From: a bacterium
Lineage (GTDB): Bacteria > Bacillota > Bacilli > Lactobacillales > Streptococcaceae
Length of the DNA stretch: 64,000 bases
NCBI GenBank assembly: GCA_905221145.1
Contig: CAJNCA010000003.1
Coordinates: 1-64,000 of the forward strand
Direction of reading: 5' to 3'
Shown piece by piece: positions 19,149 to 29,057 of the stretch; position 1 is the first letter of the stretch, and each line of letters starts with the position of its first letter. The notes beneath the pieces were generated by a model, which had not been told where the DNA came from, searched no databases, and worked only from the letters and a program-made list of their open reading frames with translations. The translations under genes and the position numbers were made by a program.

Positions 19149-20138
19149 TTATTGAACGTTGGCTTTGTTAATCAAGTCAAACAAATCTTTTTTGGTGTCG
19201 TTTGGTACTTTACGTACATCAAATTCAACACCGAGGTCACGCATTTTTTCAAATGTAGCTACGTCTTCTTTGTCCATAGACAAAACGTTGTTGACCATTG
19301 TTTTACCTGTTGAGTGAGCCATTGATCCTACGTTAAGGGTCTTGATTGGCACGCCACCTTCGATTGCACGAAGAGCATCTTGAGGTGTTTCAAACAAGAT
19401 AAGGGCGTGTGTTTCTCCAAAGCGTGGATCTTTTGCAACCTCGATCAATTTTTGAATTGGAACAACATTAGCTCTGACATTATTTGGAGCAGCTTGTTTA
19501 ATCAATTCTTTACGAAGATCGTCGTTTGCTACGTTATCTGAAGCAACGATGATACGGTCTGCTTTTGAATCTGGAGTCCAAGCAGTTGCAACCTGACCGT
19601 GAAGTAGACGAGTGTCTAGGCGAGCAAGGTTGATTTTGAGTTTTCCATCTCCGATAACAGTTCCTTCTGGGATAGCAGCTTGGGCAACTGGAGCAGCTGC
19701 AGCGCTTGCTACTTCCTCAACTGGGTTTAGCTCTTCTGGAAGAGCCTTGATGCCATCTTTGGCTTCTTTAATGATATTCGCAGCGACTTTTTCTACACCT
19801 GCAGCAGCGTCCATAAGGCGCTCTGTATAGGCTTGAATTAACATCGGTAAGTTAAGTCCTGTGATGATGGCAAACTTACGCTCAGGATTTTCTCCCATCA
19901 CGCGGCTAGCTTGGTTAAATGGAGATCCACTCCAAAGGTCAGCCAAAACTAGAACCTCATCTTCTGCGTCAAATGCAGCAACAGCGTTATTAAACTTAGC
20001 GTATAGATCATCAGGACCTTCATTTGGCATAAAGGTTACAACCTGAACCTTTTCTTGTTCACCAAAGATCATAGATCCTGACTGATGAATACCCGCAGCA
20101 AATTCGCCGTGGCTCGCAATAATGATTCCGATACTCAT
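19149..20138 (-). CDS. manL: PTS mannose/glucose transporter subunit IIAB (329 aa)
   Basis: The cytoplasmic phosphotransfer subunit. The IIA domain (1-140) carries His10 in IIIASHGEF, and an Ala/Pro/Glu linker (about 140-160) leads to IIB with His180 in [15 protein letters not shown]. Phosphate passes from HPr to His10, then His180, then sugar. The ATG at 20138 is chosen over 20147 because AGGAGG lies 10 bases before it, while for 20147 it would almost touch. The promoter carries overlapping CcpA and CiaR sites. In streptococci this system is the main glucose importer and also affects catabolite control. Confidence 0.97.
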
Positions 20139-20174
20139 TATTGTCATTCCTCCTTTTTGTTGTTTCAGTTTTCT

Positions 20175-20191
20175 TTTAAGAAAACTTTAAG
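20175..20191 (+). promoter_or_regulatory. CiaR operator TTTAAG-N5-TTTAAG at manL
   Basis: The two hexamers TTTAAG lie at 20175-20180 and 20186-20191 with AAAAC between, an exact match to the CiaR consensus. The site sits just downstream of the predicted manL transcription start and on the opposite strand, a position that fits repression. manL is a known member of the pneumococcal CiaRH regulon, from memory. Confidence 0.8.
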
Positions 20192-20199
20192 ACTAAATA

Positions 20200-20228
20200 A
20201 GTATAAACCGTTTTCATCTAAAAATCAA
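20200..20228 (-). promoter_or_regulatory. manLMN promoter with cre site in the spacer
   Basis: On the minus strand TTGATT (20228-20223) and TATACT (20205-20200) are 17 bp apart. The cre-like ATGAAAACGGTTTAT (20217-20203) fills the spacer and overlaps the -10. This places CcpA binding directly on the polymerase footprint. Confidence 0.75.
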
Positions 20229-20326
20229 CTATTTATCATAAAATAATTAAAAAGATTACATCTGAAAATATTGATATATTGAGTTTTAGAGAAGTTTTTT
20301 TGAATCCTTATTTTAAAATTTAATAT
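20229..20326. other. AT-rich gap between manL promoter and adhP terminator
   Basis: About 100 bases, very AT-rich, with no readable gene or further operator. It may provide an UP-like element for the manL promoter. Confidence 0.4.
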
Positions 20327-20355
20327 AAAAAAGTTGGAAGTGCATTCCAACTTTT
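20327..20355 (-). terminator. adhP terminator
   Basis: A perfect 11-bp stem AAAAGTTGGAA/TTCCAACTTTT with loop GTGCA. On the minus strand it runs into a T-rich tail. It lies 20 bp after the adhP stop. Confidence 0.85.
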
Positions 20356-20374
20356 AAAATAGGTTTTTATTAGA

Positions 20375-21394
20375 TTAGTGGGTGAAGTCGAGTACCATAC
20401 GTCCTTGGATTTGACCTTTTTCCATTTCGTCGAAAATGGCTACGGCATCTTCGACTGGACGTTTTTGAACAACTGGAACTACCAAACCTTCTGCACCGAA
20501 TTGGAAGGCTTCTTCCAAGTCTTTACGAGTTCCAACAAGAGAACCGATAACTTGGATTCCATCTAGAACAGTTTTCACGATGCTGAGTTCCATCATTTCA
20601 GAAGGAAGACCAACAGCGACGACGCGACCACCAGCACGAACGGAATCAACAGCCTGGTTGAAGGCAACTTTAGATACAGCAGTTACGACAGCTGAGTGAG
20701 CTCCTCCATTTGTTTTTTCTTTGATGAGTCCTGGTACATCGTCAACTTCTAGTCCGTTAATAACGATATCCGCACCTACTTCTTTTGCAAGGGCAAGTTT
20801 GTCGTTGTTGATATCAACCGCGATGACATGAGCATTGAATACTTTTTTAGCATATTGAACAGCTAGGTTACCAAGTCCACCAGCACCGTAAAGAACAACC
20901 CATTGGCCTGGTTCAACTTTTGCTTCTTTAATGGCTTTATAGGTCGTTACCCCAGCACATGTGATAGATGAAGCTTGGGCTGGATCAAGTCCGTCAGGAA
21001 CTTTAACAGCATAGTCTGCAGTTACGATACATTGTTCAGCCATACCACCGTCTACTGAGTAGCCGGCATTTTTTACAGTCCGGCAAAGAGTTTCACGGCC
21101 AGTTGTACAGTATTCGCAAGTACCACATCCTTCAAAGAACCAAGCAACGCTGACGCGGTCGCCGATTTTAAGGCTTTTAACATCTGGAGCAATTTCTTTA
21201 ACAATACCAACACCTTCGTGTCCTAGAACACGTCCTGGTACTTGACCAAAGTCACCATGGGCAACGTGGAGGTCAGTGTGGCAAACACCACAGTATTCAA
21301 TCTCTACAAGTGCTTCTCCAGTTTCAAGTGGACGGAGTACTTTTTCTTCAACAGCAACACCAGTGCTTTCTGGATTTACAACAACAGCTTTCAT
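20375..21394 (-). CDS. adhP: zinc-dependent alcohol dehydrogenase AdhP (339 aa)
   Basis: A cytoplasmic NAD-dependent alcohol dehydrogenase that interconverts acetaldehyde and ethanol, recycling NADH. Catalytic zinc ligands are Cys38 (CGVCHTD), His59 (GHEGVG) and Cys146; structural zinc cysteines are 90, 93, 96 and 104. The NAD fold shows [11 protein letters not shown] near residue 170. The length is that of the family. The start follows AAGGAGGATAGCT. A Rex-type operator overlaps its -10 box, so it should be induced when NADH is high. Confidence 0.96.
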   Translation of the reverse strand: MKAVVVNPESTGVAVEEKVLRPLETGEALVEIEYCGVCHTDLHVAHGDFGQVPGRVLGHEGVGIVKEIAPDVKSLKIGDRVSVAWFFEGCGTCEYCTTGRETLCRTVKNAGYSVDGGMAEQCIVTADYAVKVPDGLDPAQASSITCAGVTTYKAIKEAKVEPGQWVVLYGAGGLGNLAVQYAKKVFNAHVIAVDINNDKLALAKEVGADIVINGLEVDDVPGLIKEKTNGGAHSAVVTAVSKVAFNQAVDSVRAGGRVVAVGLPSEMMELSIVKTVLDGIQVIGSLVGTRKDLEEAFQFGAEGLVVPVVQKRPVEDAVAIFDEMEKGQIQGRMVLDFTH

Positions 21395-21490
21395 AGCTAT
21401 CCTCCTTGATATTGGCCGAGAACAGGGACAACAGGACTGGATTGATTATGTTTCAACAGAGTCGAGTGTGACGAGCTCTCTTGTATTTAT

Positions 21491-21525
21491 ATGTGAAGTA
21501 TATCACAAAAGAAAGCCTTTTCCAA
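21491..21525 (-). promoter_or_regulatory. adhP promoter with Rex operator
   Basis: On the minus strand TTGGAA (21525-21520) and TATACT (21502-21497) are 17 bp apart. TTGTGATATACTTCACAT (21508-21491) matches the Rex consensus TTGTGA-N6-TCACAA except for its last base and covers the -10 box. Rex releases DNA when NADH rises. Confidence 0.75.
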
Positions 21526-21590
21526 GGTTTTGGAGGTGAAAAATAGAACAATCGATTAACCGGTTGATGAGACTGTGAAAAGAGCACAAA

Positions 21591-21610
21591 GACCAGCTTG
21601 CAAGCTGGTC
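21591..21610 (-). terminator. palindromic hairpin after the HAD phosphatase
   Basis: GACCAGCTTG and CAAGCTGGTC form a perfect 10-bp palindrome nine bases after the stop of the minus-strand gene. The tail on that strand, TTTGTGCTCTTTTC, is only moderately T-rich, so termination may be partial. Confidence 0.55.
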
Positions 21611-21618
21611 AGAATTGA

Positions 21619-22431
21619 CTATAAAAATAAGTCTTGTAGGGTTTTGGCAACCCCGTCTTGGTCATTGGTCAGGGAAATTTGCTCATCCGCATAAGGGAGT
21701 AGCTCCGGATTGGCATTTTTCATGGCATAACCCTTCCCAGCAAAAGCGAGCATTTCGGTATCATTGTGTTCATCACCAAAGGCAATCAAATCTTTTTTGT
21801 CACGGTTCATTACCTTGAGCAAGTAGTCCAAGGCGAAGGCCTTGTTGACACCTTTGGGGGTACATTCAAGGATATTGAGCGGACCACCCCAAGTATTAAT
21901 AGACAGTTGATGCTGATAGAAGGCGTTCATTTCTTTTGCCAAGGCATACTTGTCACTGGCTCTGGTCTGCAGCAGAATACAGTTAGGATCCTTGGTCACT
22001 AATTCAGGCTGAAATTGATCTTCAGGCTGGAAAGCTTCTACACCAAATAGTTTGGGATTGGCAATTTCTTCATTAGGATTTGTAATGTAGAATTTTTTAC
22101 GATATTCTCCAGCGATAAAATCGGCTTGAATATCCTCTGAACGTTGAACCATATCTAGCAGGTATTTTTTGTCTACGGTCAAACACTTTTCAAAGTCCCA
22201 AATTCGGTCTGGTAAATGAGTGAGGGATCCGTTGAAATTAATCATAGGAGTGTCTAAGCCAAGCTCACGGTAGAAATTTTTTGACATTCGGTAAGGGCGA
22301 CCTGTCGTAATAATAACCTGATGGCCTTTTTCAGTAACTTTTTTAATGGTTTCTTTGGTAAAGTCAGAAATCTGACTGTCTGAGTTGAGCAGGGTTCCAT
22401 CTAGGTCAACTGCAATAATTTTCTTCGTCAT
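21619..22431 (-). CDS. HAD-superfamily Cof-type phosphatase (270 aa)
   Basis: A cytoplasmic sugar- or nucleotide-phosphate phosphatase of the Cof/IIB subfamily. Motif I is VDLDGTLL with Asp9 as nucleophile and Asp11; motif II threonine lies in IITTGRPY; motif III lysine is in CTPKGVNK; motif IV is FGDEHNDTEML. A cap domain fills residues 85-190. The substrate cannot be read from sequence. It is transcribed alone on the minus strand with TATAAT near 22475 on that strand and a palindromic hairpin after its stop. Confidence 0.92.
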   Translation of the reverse strand: MTKKIIAVDLDGTLLNSDSQISDFTKETIKKVTEKGHQVIITTGRPYRMSKNFYRELGLDTPMINFNGSLTHLPDRIWDFEKCLTVDKKYLLDMVQRSEDIQADFIAGEYRKKFYITNPNEEIANPKLFGVEAFQPEDQFQPELVTKDPNCILLQTRASDKYALAKEMNAFYQHQLSINTWGGPLNILECTPKGVNKAFALDYLLKVMNRDKKDLIAFGDEHNDTEMLAFAGKGYAMKNANPELLPYADEQISLTNDQDGVAKTLQDLFL

Positions 22432-22554
22432 ATGGACCTTTCTAGTGTCTTTTCAGATAAGATGTCTACTATTATAGCAGAAAGCAGGCAGAAAAGCAGA
22501 TTCGAAACAAAAAAAGAAATTTCATCAAATTCTTAAATAAATCAAACAAAGATA

Positions 22555-22602
22555 TTGAAAAAGTGAATGATAAATGATATAATTCTATTATTGTTCGTAA
22601 AA
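22555..22602 (+). promoter_or_regulatory. purine permease promoter with PurBox-like site
   Basis: TTGAAA (22555-22560) and an extended -10 TGATATAAT (hexamer 22578-22583) are 17 bp apart. Just downstream, ATTGTTCGTAAAA (22590-22602) resembles the reversed PurBox AWWGTTCGGWWWT, with the second G of GTTCGG and the last base differing. PurR is encoded at 47030 in this window. Confidence 0.55.
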
Positions 22603-22620
22603 ATTAAAAGGAGATTGATA

Positions 22621-24039
22621 ATGGACAAATTATTTAAACTAAAAGAGAACGGTACAGACGTTCGTACAGAGGTTCTCGCTGGTTTAACAACTTTCTTTGC
22701 AATGAGCTATATTCTCTTTGTAAACCCACAAATTCTTTCGCAAACAGGAATGCCTGCTCAGGGTGTTTTCCTTGCAACGATTATCGGTGCAGTTGCTGGT
22801 ACCCTGATGATGGCCTTCTATGCTAACTTGCCATATGCTCAAGCGCCAGGTATGGGACTCAATGCCTTCTTTACATTTACAGTCGTATTTGGACTTGGTT
22901 ATTCTTGGCAAGAAGCCTTGGCTATGGTCTTCATTTGTGGGGTCATCTCATTGATTATTACCTTGACAAATGTTCGTAAAATGATCATTGAATCGATTCC
23001 GAATGCCCTTCGTTCAGCTATTTCAGCTGGTATCGGTGTCTTTCTTGCCTACGTGGGAATTAAGAATGCTGGACTTTTGAAATTCTCTATTGATCCAGGG
23101 AACTATACGGTTGCAGGAGAAGGGGCTGATAAAGCTCAAGCAGCGATTACAGCAAATGCTTCAGCTGTTCCAGGATTGGTCAGCTTTAATAATCCTGCTG
23201 TTTTGGTGGCTCTTGCAGGACTTGCTATCACAATCTTCTTTGTTATCAAAGGAATTAAAGGGGGAATTATCCTCTCTATCTTGACAACAACTGTTCTTGC
23301 TATCGCAGTTGGTTTGGTAGATGTGTCTAGTATCGATTTTGCTAATAACCATGTTGGTGCAGCCTTTGAAGACTTGAAGATAGTCTTTGGTGCAGCTCTT
23401 GGTTCAGAAGGTTTGGGAGCTTTGATTTCAGATACAGCTCGCTTGCCTGAAACTCTGATGGCCATTCTTGCCTTCTCATTGACAGATATTTTTGACACGA
23501 TTGGTACCTTGATCGGTACAGGTGAAAAAGTTGGTATCGTAGCGACAAATGGTGAAAATCACCAATCAGCTAAATTGGATAAGGCTCTTTACTCTGACTT
23601 GATTGGTACTTCAATTGGTGCTATCGCAGGTACTTCAAACGTAACGACTTATGTTGAGTCTGCTGCTGGTATCGGTGCAGGTGGACGTACTGGTTTGACA
23701 GCCTTGGTTGTGGCAATCTGCTTTGCGATCTCAAGCTTCTTTAGCCCACTTCTAGCGATTGTACCAACAGCCGCTACAGCTCCAATCTTGATTATCGTTG
23801 GGATTATGATGTTGGCTAGCTTGAAAAATATCCATTGGGATGATATGTCAGAAGCAGTTCCTGCTTTCTTCACATCTATCTTTATGGGGTTCAGCTACTC
23901 TATCACTCAAGGGATTGCAGTTGGTTTCTTGACTTACACTTTGACTAAGCTTGTCAAAGGTCAAGCTAAAGATGTTCATGTCATGATTTGGATTTTGGAT
24001 GCCTTGTTTATCCTTAACTATATCAGCATGGCACTATAA
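22621..24039 (+). CDS. purine permease, AzgA/PbuG-type NCS2 family (472 aa)
   Basis: A membrane transporter for hypoxanthine/guanine or adenine-like bases. It begins MDKLFKLKENGTDVRTEVLA and has the AzgA-family segments GLTTFFAMSYILFVNPQIL, MALYANLPYAQAPGMGLNAF-like (here MAFYANLPYAQAPGMGLNAF) and TDIFDTIGTLIGTGEKVG, with about 12 hydrophobic helices. The ATG at 22621 has AAAGGAGATTGATA before it and is preferred to an upstream start inside the promoter. A strong 18-bp terminator follows. Base specificity is not decided here. Confidence 0.93.
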   Translation: MDKLFKLKENGTDVRTEVLAGLTTFFAMSYILFVNPQILSQTGMPAQGVFLATIIGAVAGTLMMAFYANLPYAQAPGMGLNAFFTFTVVFGLGYSWQEALAMVFICGVISLIITLTNVRKMIIESIPNALRSAISAGIGVFLAYVGIKNAGLLKFSIDPGNYTVAGEGADKAQAAITANASAVPGLVSFNNPAVLVALAGLAITIFFVIKGIKGGIILSILTTTVLAIAVGLVDVSSIDFANNHVGAAFEDLKIVFGAALGSEGLGALISDTARLPETLMAILAFSLTDIFDTIGTLIGTGEKVGIVATNGENHQSAKLDKALYSDLIGTSIGAIAGTSNVTTYVESAAGIGAGGRTGLTALVVAICFAISSFFSPLLAIVPTAATAPILIIVGIMMLASLKNIHWDDMSEAVPAFFTSIFMGFSYSITQGIAVGFLTYTLTKLVKGQAKDVHVMIWILDALFILNYISMAL

Positions 24040-24042
24040 ATG

Positions 24043-24082
24043 CTATAATATAAAAAGGGGTTCTCCCCTTTTTATATTATAG
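24043..24082. terminator. strong palindromic terminator after the purine permease
   Basis: Bases 24043-24060 and 24065-24082 are perfect 18-bp reverse complements with loop TTCT. GGGG/CCCC lies at the tip and A5/T5 below, so it can act in both directions. Confidence 0.9.
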
Positions 24083-24143
24083 TTACTTGAAAATTGCTTC
24101 AAACTAGGTAGGTGATTTTGATTGAATGGTAGGAGTATGATTG

Positions 24144-24851
24144 ATGATAAAAAAGAATATTTGGGATGAAGTATTAAACAGGGGGAAGTGGTTAATAATC
24201 TTTCTAGTAGGGCTTTTGTTTTCTCAGTTTCCTTTAGCCCTAGCAACTTTTCTAACTAGCAGAAAATTTCCACTGATTCAAACTGGACTATTAGTAGGGG
24301 CCTTATCTCTTGTGGTTTTAACTGTATTTATAATAGGTGCTAGGAAAACACAGTTGGCTAGTTTTGGTTTATCGTTTTTCAAGGCTAAGGATTTGGCTAG
24401 ATTGGCCTTAAGCTATCTAGTGATTCTTGCCTTTAATATTATTGGTGTGGTCTTACTGCATTTGATGAATGAAACAACAACCAGCAATCAATCAAATATT
24501 AATGATTTGGTCCAGAATAGTTCCTTAATTTCCAGTTTTTTCTTACTGGTTCTAATAGCTCCTATTTGTGAGGAGATTTTATGTCGAGGAGTGATTCCTA
24601 AAAAACTCTTTCGTGGTAAAGAAAATGTGGGTTATATAGTCGGTGCTATTATCTTTGCCTTGCTTCATTTACCGACAAATCTACCTTCTCTTCTTATCTA
24701 TGGAGGAATGTCAACTGTGCTAACTTGGACAGTTTATAAAACCCAACGTTTGGAAATGTCTATCTTACTTCACATGATTGTGAATGGGGTTGTTTTCTGT
24801 TTGCTGGCTCTCGTGGTGATTTTGAGCCGGACATTAGGGATTTCTGTTTAA
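24144..24851 (+). CDS. CPBP-family intramembrane metalloprotease (235 aa)
   Basis: A CAAX-protease/bacteriocin-processing (Abi) family membrane protein. The family motifs are present: EExxxR as Glu143-Glu144-Arg148 (CEEILCRGV), His175 in FALLHLP, and His210/Asn214 in LLHMIVNGV. Eight hydrophobic segments are visible. The ATG at 24144 is eight bases after AGGAG. In streptococci some of these proteins sit in bacteriocin clusters as immunity or processing factors; here no bacteriocin gene is adjacent, so the role is open. The stop codon's last base is the first base of a BOX element. Confidence 0.88.
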   Translation: MIKKNIWDEVLNRGKWLIIFLVGLLFSQFPLALATFLTSRKFPLIQTGLLVGALSLVVLTVFIIGARKTQLASFGLSFFKAKDLARLALSYLVILAFNIIGVVLLHLMNETTTSNQSNINDLVQNSSLISSFFLLVLIAPICEEILCRGVIPKKLFRGKENVGYIVGAIIFALLHLPTNLPSLLIYGGMSTVLTWTVYKTQRLEMSILLHMIVNGVVFCLLALVVILSRTLGISV

Positions 24852-24955
24852 TACTCAATGAAAATCAAAGAGTAAACTAGGAAACTAGCCGCAGGCTGTA
24901 CTTAAGTACGGCAAGGCTACGTTGACGCGATTTGAAGAGATTTTCGAAGAGTATA
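24851..24955 (-). repeat. BOX element, boxC-boxA without full boxB
   Basis: It starts ATACTCAATGAAAATCAAAG (boxC reversed) and ends GATTTTCGAAGAGTATA (boxA reversed). It is about 105 bp, with no complete boxB. It begins inside the TAA stop of the CAAX-protease gene. Confidence 0.9.
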
Positions 24956-24989
24956 AGATTTTTGACAATTGCTTACTTGTTTCTACTGG

Positions 24990-25028
24990 GAAAAAGATGA
25001 ATGCAATCGTGTCCATCTTTTTCTTTTT
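24990..25028 (+). terminator. terminator before folP
   Basis: GAAAAAGATG (24990-24999) pairs with CATCTTTTTC (25014-25023), followed by TTTTTA. It insulates the folate cluster from the CAAX-protease gene. Confidence 0.75.
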
Positions 25029-25038
25029 ATGGTAAAAT
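25029..25038 (+). promoter_or_regulatory. folate-cluster promoter, -10 region
   Basis: TATGGTAAAAT carries a TGn extended -10 with TAAAAT at 25033-25038. It is 41 bp before the preferred folP ATG and directly after the terminator. Confidence 0.55.
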
Positions 25039-25040
25039 AG

Positions 25041-26030
<990 letters not shown>

Positions 26031-26031
26031 G

Positions 26032-27354
26032 ATGAAAGAATTTGAAAATAATCAGTGGATTGCTAACTACCGGACGGATCAACCGCATTTTGGCTTGGAA
26101 CGAATGGTGGAACTGTTAGCTTTGCGTGGCAATCCCCATCTCAAACTCAAGGTCATCCATATCGGAGGGACTAACGGCAAGGGTTCGACCATTGCTTTTT
26201 TGAAAAATATGCTAGAAAAGATGGGGCTGAGAGTGGGTGTTTTCAGCTCGCCCTATCTCATTCATTACACAGACCAGATTAGCATCAATGGGGAATCTAT
26301 CCCAGAAGCGAGGCTAGAAGCCCTCATGGCAGACTATCAGTCTTTGCTTGAAGGAGAAGTGGCTGCCAATTTGCAGGGGACAACCGAATTTGAGATTATC
26401 ACAGCCATAGCCTATGACTACTTTGCCTCAGAGCAAGTAGATGTGGCCATTATGGAAGTGGGCATGGGTGGGCTTTTGGATAGTACCAATGTCTGCCAGC
26501 CCATTTTGACAGGAATTACAACTATTGGACTGGATCATGTGGCCCTACTTGGTGACACTTTAGAAGCTATAGCAGAGCAGAAAGCTGGTATTATCAAACA
26601 AGGTATTCCCTTGGTGACAGGTCGTATCGCTCCAGAAGCTTTGGCTGTGATTGACCGCATTGCGGAAGGGAAAGATGCGCCGAGACTTGCCTATGGGACA
26701 GATTATCAGGTTCGTCATCAAGAAAGTGTGGTGACAGGGGAAGTCTTTGACTATACAAGTGCTGTCAGACAAGGTCGCTTCCAGACTGGTTTGCTTGGTT
26801 TGCACCAGATAGAGAATGCTGGGATGGCCATAGCTTTACTTGATACTTTTTGTCAGGAGGATGGTCGAGAACTAGCAAGTAATGACTTGATTGCTCAAGC
26901 CTTGGAAGAAACAAGTTGGCCAGGGCGTTTGGAAATCGTGTCGAGAGACCCCTTGATAATCTTGGATGGAGCCCACAATCCCCATGCTATCAAGGTTTTA
27001 TTGGCAACCTTGCAAGAGCGCTTTGCGGATTACCATAAGGAAATTCTCTTTACTTGTATCAAAACCAAGGCCTTGGATGATATGTTGGACTTGCTGGGGG
27101 CAATGCCAGATACCGAGCTTACTCTGACACATTTTGATGATAGTCGGGCGACTGATGAAAATGTGCTAAAAGAGACAGCTAAGTCTAGAAATCTCAGCTA
27201 CCAAGAATGGCAGGATTTTCTAGAGAGAAAATTGACAGATAAAAAAGAAGAGAAACAAACAGTTAGGATTGTCACGGGTTCCTTGTATTTCTTGAGCCGA
27301 GTGAGAGCCTATCTGATGGAGAGGAAGAACGAGAATGGATACACAAAAGATTGA
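26032..27354 (+). CDS. folC: bifunctional dihydrofolate/folylpolyglutamate synthase (440 aa)
   Basis: It adds glutamate to dihydropteroate and folates in an ATP-dependent ligase reaction. The Mur-ligase fold shows the P-loop [11 protein letters not shown], the VFSSPYL and [13 protein letters not shown] segments, and [10 protein letters not shown] in the C-terminal domain. It starts two bases after the folP stop with no clear Shine-Dalgarno, so translation is probably coupled to folP. It overlaps folE by 20 bp. It matches sulB of pneumococcus. Confidence 0.95.
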   Translation: MKEFENNQWIANYRTDQPHFGLERMVELLALRGNPHLKLKVIHIGGTNGKGSTIAFLKNMLEKMGLRVGVFSSPYLIHYTDQISINGESIPEARLEALMADYQSLLEGEVAANLQGTTEFEIITAIAYDYFASEQVDVAIMEVGMGGLLDSTNVCQPILTGITTIGLDHVALLGDTLEAIAEQKAGIIKQGIPLVTGRIAPEALAVIDRIAEGKDAPRLAYGTDYQVRHQESVVTGEVFDYTSAVRQGRFQTGLLGLHQIENAGMAIALLDTFCQEDGRELASNDLIAQALEETSWPGRLEIVSRDPLIILDGAHNPHAIKVLLATLQERFADYHKEILFTCIKTKALDDMLDLLGAMPDTELTLTHFDDSRATDENVLKETAKSRNLSYQEWQDFLERKLTDKKEEKQTVRIVTGSLYFLSRVRAYLMERKNENGYTKD

Positions 27355-27889
27355 AGCAGCTGTAAAAATGATTATCGAGGCTGTAGGAGAGGACGCTAAC
27401 CGCGAGGGCTTGCAGGAAACACCTGCTCGTGTAGCCCGTATGTACCAAGAAATTTTTTCAGGTCTTGGTCAAACAGCGGAGGAACATTTGTCAAAATCCT
27501 TTGAGATTATTGATGACAACATGGTAGTAGAAAAGGACATCTTTTTCCATACTATGTGTGAGCACCACTTTTTGCCATTTTATGGTAGAGCTCATATTGC
27601 CTACATTCCAGATGGCCGTGTGGCGGGCTTGTCTAAGCTAGCCCGTACGGTTGAAGTTTATTCTAAGAAACCACAAATTCAAGAGCGTTTGAATATCGAA
27701 GTGGCCGATGCCTTGATGGACTATCTGGGTGCTAAGGGAGCCTTTGTTGTCATTGAGGCGGAACATATGTGTATGAGCATGCGTGGTGTCAGAAAACCAG
27801 GCACTGCAACCTTGACGACAGTAGCTCGTGGTTTGTTTGAAACAGATAAGGACCTCCGAGACCAGGCTTATCGTTTAATGGGACTATAA
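27335..27889 (+). CDS. folE: GTP cyclohydrolase I (184 aa)
   Basis: It catalyses the first step of pterin synthesis, GTP to dihydroneopterin triphosphate. Zinc ligands are in CEHHFLPF (cysteine and histidine) and [11 protein letters not shown]; the [20 protein letters not shown] N-terminal helix is present as [16 protein letters not shown]. It overlaps folC by 20 bp behind GAGAGGAAGAACGAGA. Its stop codon shares its last base with a BOX element, which with a terminator separates it from the next folate gene. Confidence 0.97.
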   Translation: MDTQKIEAAVKMIIEAVGEDANREGLQETPARVARMYQEIFSGLGQTAEEHLSKSFEIIDDNMVVEKDIFFHTMCEHHFLPFYGRAHIAYIPDGRVAGLSKLARTVEVYSKKPQIQERLNIEVADALMDYLGAKGAFVVIEAEHMCMSMRGVRKPGTATLTTVARGLFETDKDLRDQAYRLMGL

Positions 27890-28004
27890 TACTCTTCGAA
27901 AATCAAATTCAAACCACGTCAGCTTCCATCTGCAACCTCAAAACAGTGTTTTGAGCAGCCTGCGGCTAGCTTCCTAGTTTGCACTTTGATTTTCATTGAG
28001 TATA
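27889..28004 (+). repeat. BOX element inside the folate cluster
   Basis: It starts ATACTCTTCGAAAATCAAAT and ends TTTTCATTGAGTATA. BoxA is shortened and joined to part of boxB (AACCTCAAAACAGTGTTTTG) and boxC, about 116 bp in all. It begins at the stop codon of folE. Confidence 0.9.
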
Positions 28005-28009
28005 AAAAG

Positions 28010-28032
28010 AATCCGCTTGAAGCGGATTTTTC
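28010..28032 (+). terminator. terminator between folE and folB/K
   Basis: AATCCGCTT and AAGCGGATT form a tight stem followed by TTTCT. No promoter is visible between it and the next ATG, only 20 bases on. Confidence 0.7.
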
Positions 28033-28047
28033 TAGAAAGGACTAGTT

Positions 28048-28860
28048 ATGGATCAACTGCAGATTAAAGATTTGGAAATTTTTGCCTATCATGGTCTGTT
28101 TCCTAGTGAGAAAGAATTGGGGCAGAAGTTTGTCGTTTCAGCCATCCTATCCTATGATATGACTAAGGCGGCTACAGACTTGGATTTATCATCCTCTGTC
28201 CATTACGGAGAGTTGTGTCAGCAGTGGACGACTTGGTTTCAGGAAACCACTGAGGACTTGATTGAAACGGTAGCTTACAAATTGGTAGAACGTACTTTTG
28301 AGGCCTATCCTCTTATACAAGAAATCAAGCTGGAACTGAAAAAGCCTTGGGCGCCAGTTCATTTGCCACTAGATACTTGCTCCGTAACCATACATCGCCG
28401 CAAGCAGCGAGCCTTTATCGCCCTAGGAAGTAATATGGGGGATAAGCAAGCGAATTTGGAGCAAGCCATTGACAAACTGCGAGCGCGTGGCATCCATATT
28501 CTCAAAGAGTCCAGTGTCTTAGCGACGGAGCCTTGGGGTGGAGTGGAGCAGGATAGCTTTGCAAATCAGGTGGTTGAGGTGGAAACCTGGCTACCTGCCC
28601 CAGTCTTGTTAGAAACCTTGTTGGCTATTGAGGCAGAGCTGGGACGAGTTAGAGAAGTGCATTGGGGACCTCGTTCGATTGATTTGGACTTACTCTTTGT
28701 GGAGGACCAGGTCATTTATACAGACGACCTCATCTTGCCTCATCCTTACATAGCAGAACGCCTTTTTGTTCTTGAGTCTCTACAAGAAATTGCGCCTCAT
28801 TTTATTCATCCGACATTAAAGCAACCTATCCGTCACTTGTATGATGCTTTGAAACAATAG
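28048..28860 (+). CDS. sulD: fused dihydroneopterin aldolase / HPPK (270 aa)
   Basis: A two-domain folate enzyme. Residues 1-118 are dihydroneopterin aldolase ([29 protein letters not shown]), and residues about 120-270 are 6-hydroxymethyl-7,8-dihydropterin pyrophosphokinase ([45 protein letters not shown]). The fusion is the known pneumococcal SulD arrangement. It starts behind AGAAAGGACTAGTT, 158 bp after folE, with a BOX element and a terminator between, so its expression depends on read-through or on an unseen promoter. Confidence 0.95.
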   Translation: MDQLQIKDLEIFAYHGLFPSEKELGQKFVVSAILSYDMTKAATDLDLSSSVHYGELCQQWTTWFQETTEDLIETVAYKLVERTFEAYPLIQEIKLELKKPWAPVHLPLDTCSVTIHRRKQRAFIALGSNMGDKQANLEQAIDKLRARGIHILKESSVLATEPWGGVEQDSFANQVVEVETWLPAPVLLETLLAIEAELGRVREVHWGPRSIDLDLLFVEDQVIYTDDLILPHPYIAERLFVLESLQEIAPHFIHPTLKQPIRHLYDALKQ

Positions 28861-28861
28861 A

Positions 28862-28907
28862 AAAAACTCTAGTTTTCAGTCGTTTGCAACTGAAGGCTAG
28901 AGTTTTT
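28862..28907 (+). terminator. terminator after the folate cluster
   Basis: AAAAACTCTAG (28862-28872) pairs with CTAGAGTTTTT (28897-28907), with an inner TTCAGT/ACTGAA extending the stem. The T run merges into the next BOX element. Confidence 0.8.
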
Positions 28908-29057
28908 ATACTCTTCGAAAATCTCTTCAAACCACGTCAGCGTCGCCTTGCCGTATATATGTTACTGACTTCGTCAGTTCTATCTGCAACCTCAAAACAG
29001 TGCTTTGAGCAGTCTGCGGCTAGTTTCCTAGTTTGCTCTTTGATTTTCATTGAGTAT
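28907..29057 (+). repeat. BOX element, boxA-boxB-boxC
   Basis: A complete element of about 151 bp: boxA (ATACTCTTCGAAAATCTCTT to CGCCTTGCCGTA), one boxB (GTTACTGACTTCGTCAGTTC...) and boxC ending CATTGAGTAT. Its last base is the first base of the antisense stop codon of the DUF960 gene. Confidence 0.95.

Noticed and set aside
21491..21508. TGTGA-N6-TCACA at adhP read as a CRP site
   Set aside because: Streptococci have no classical CRP-cAMP control. The TTGTGA...TTCACA form and the gene's NADH role fit Rex better.
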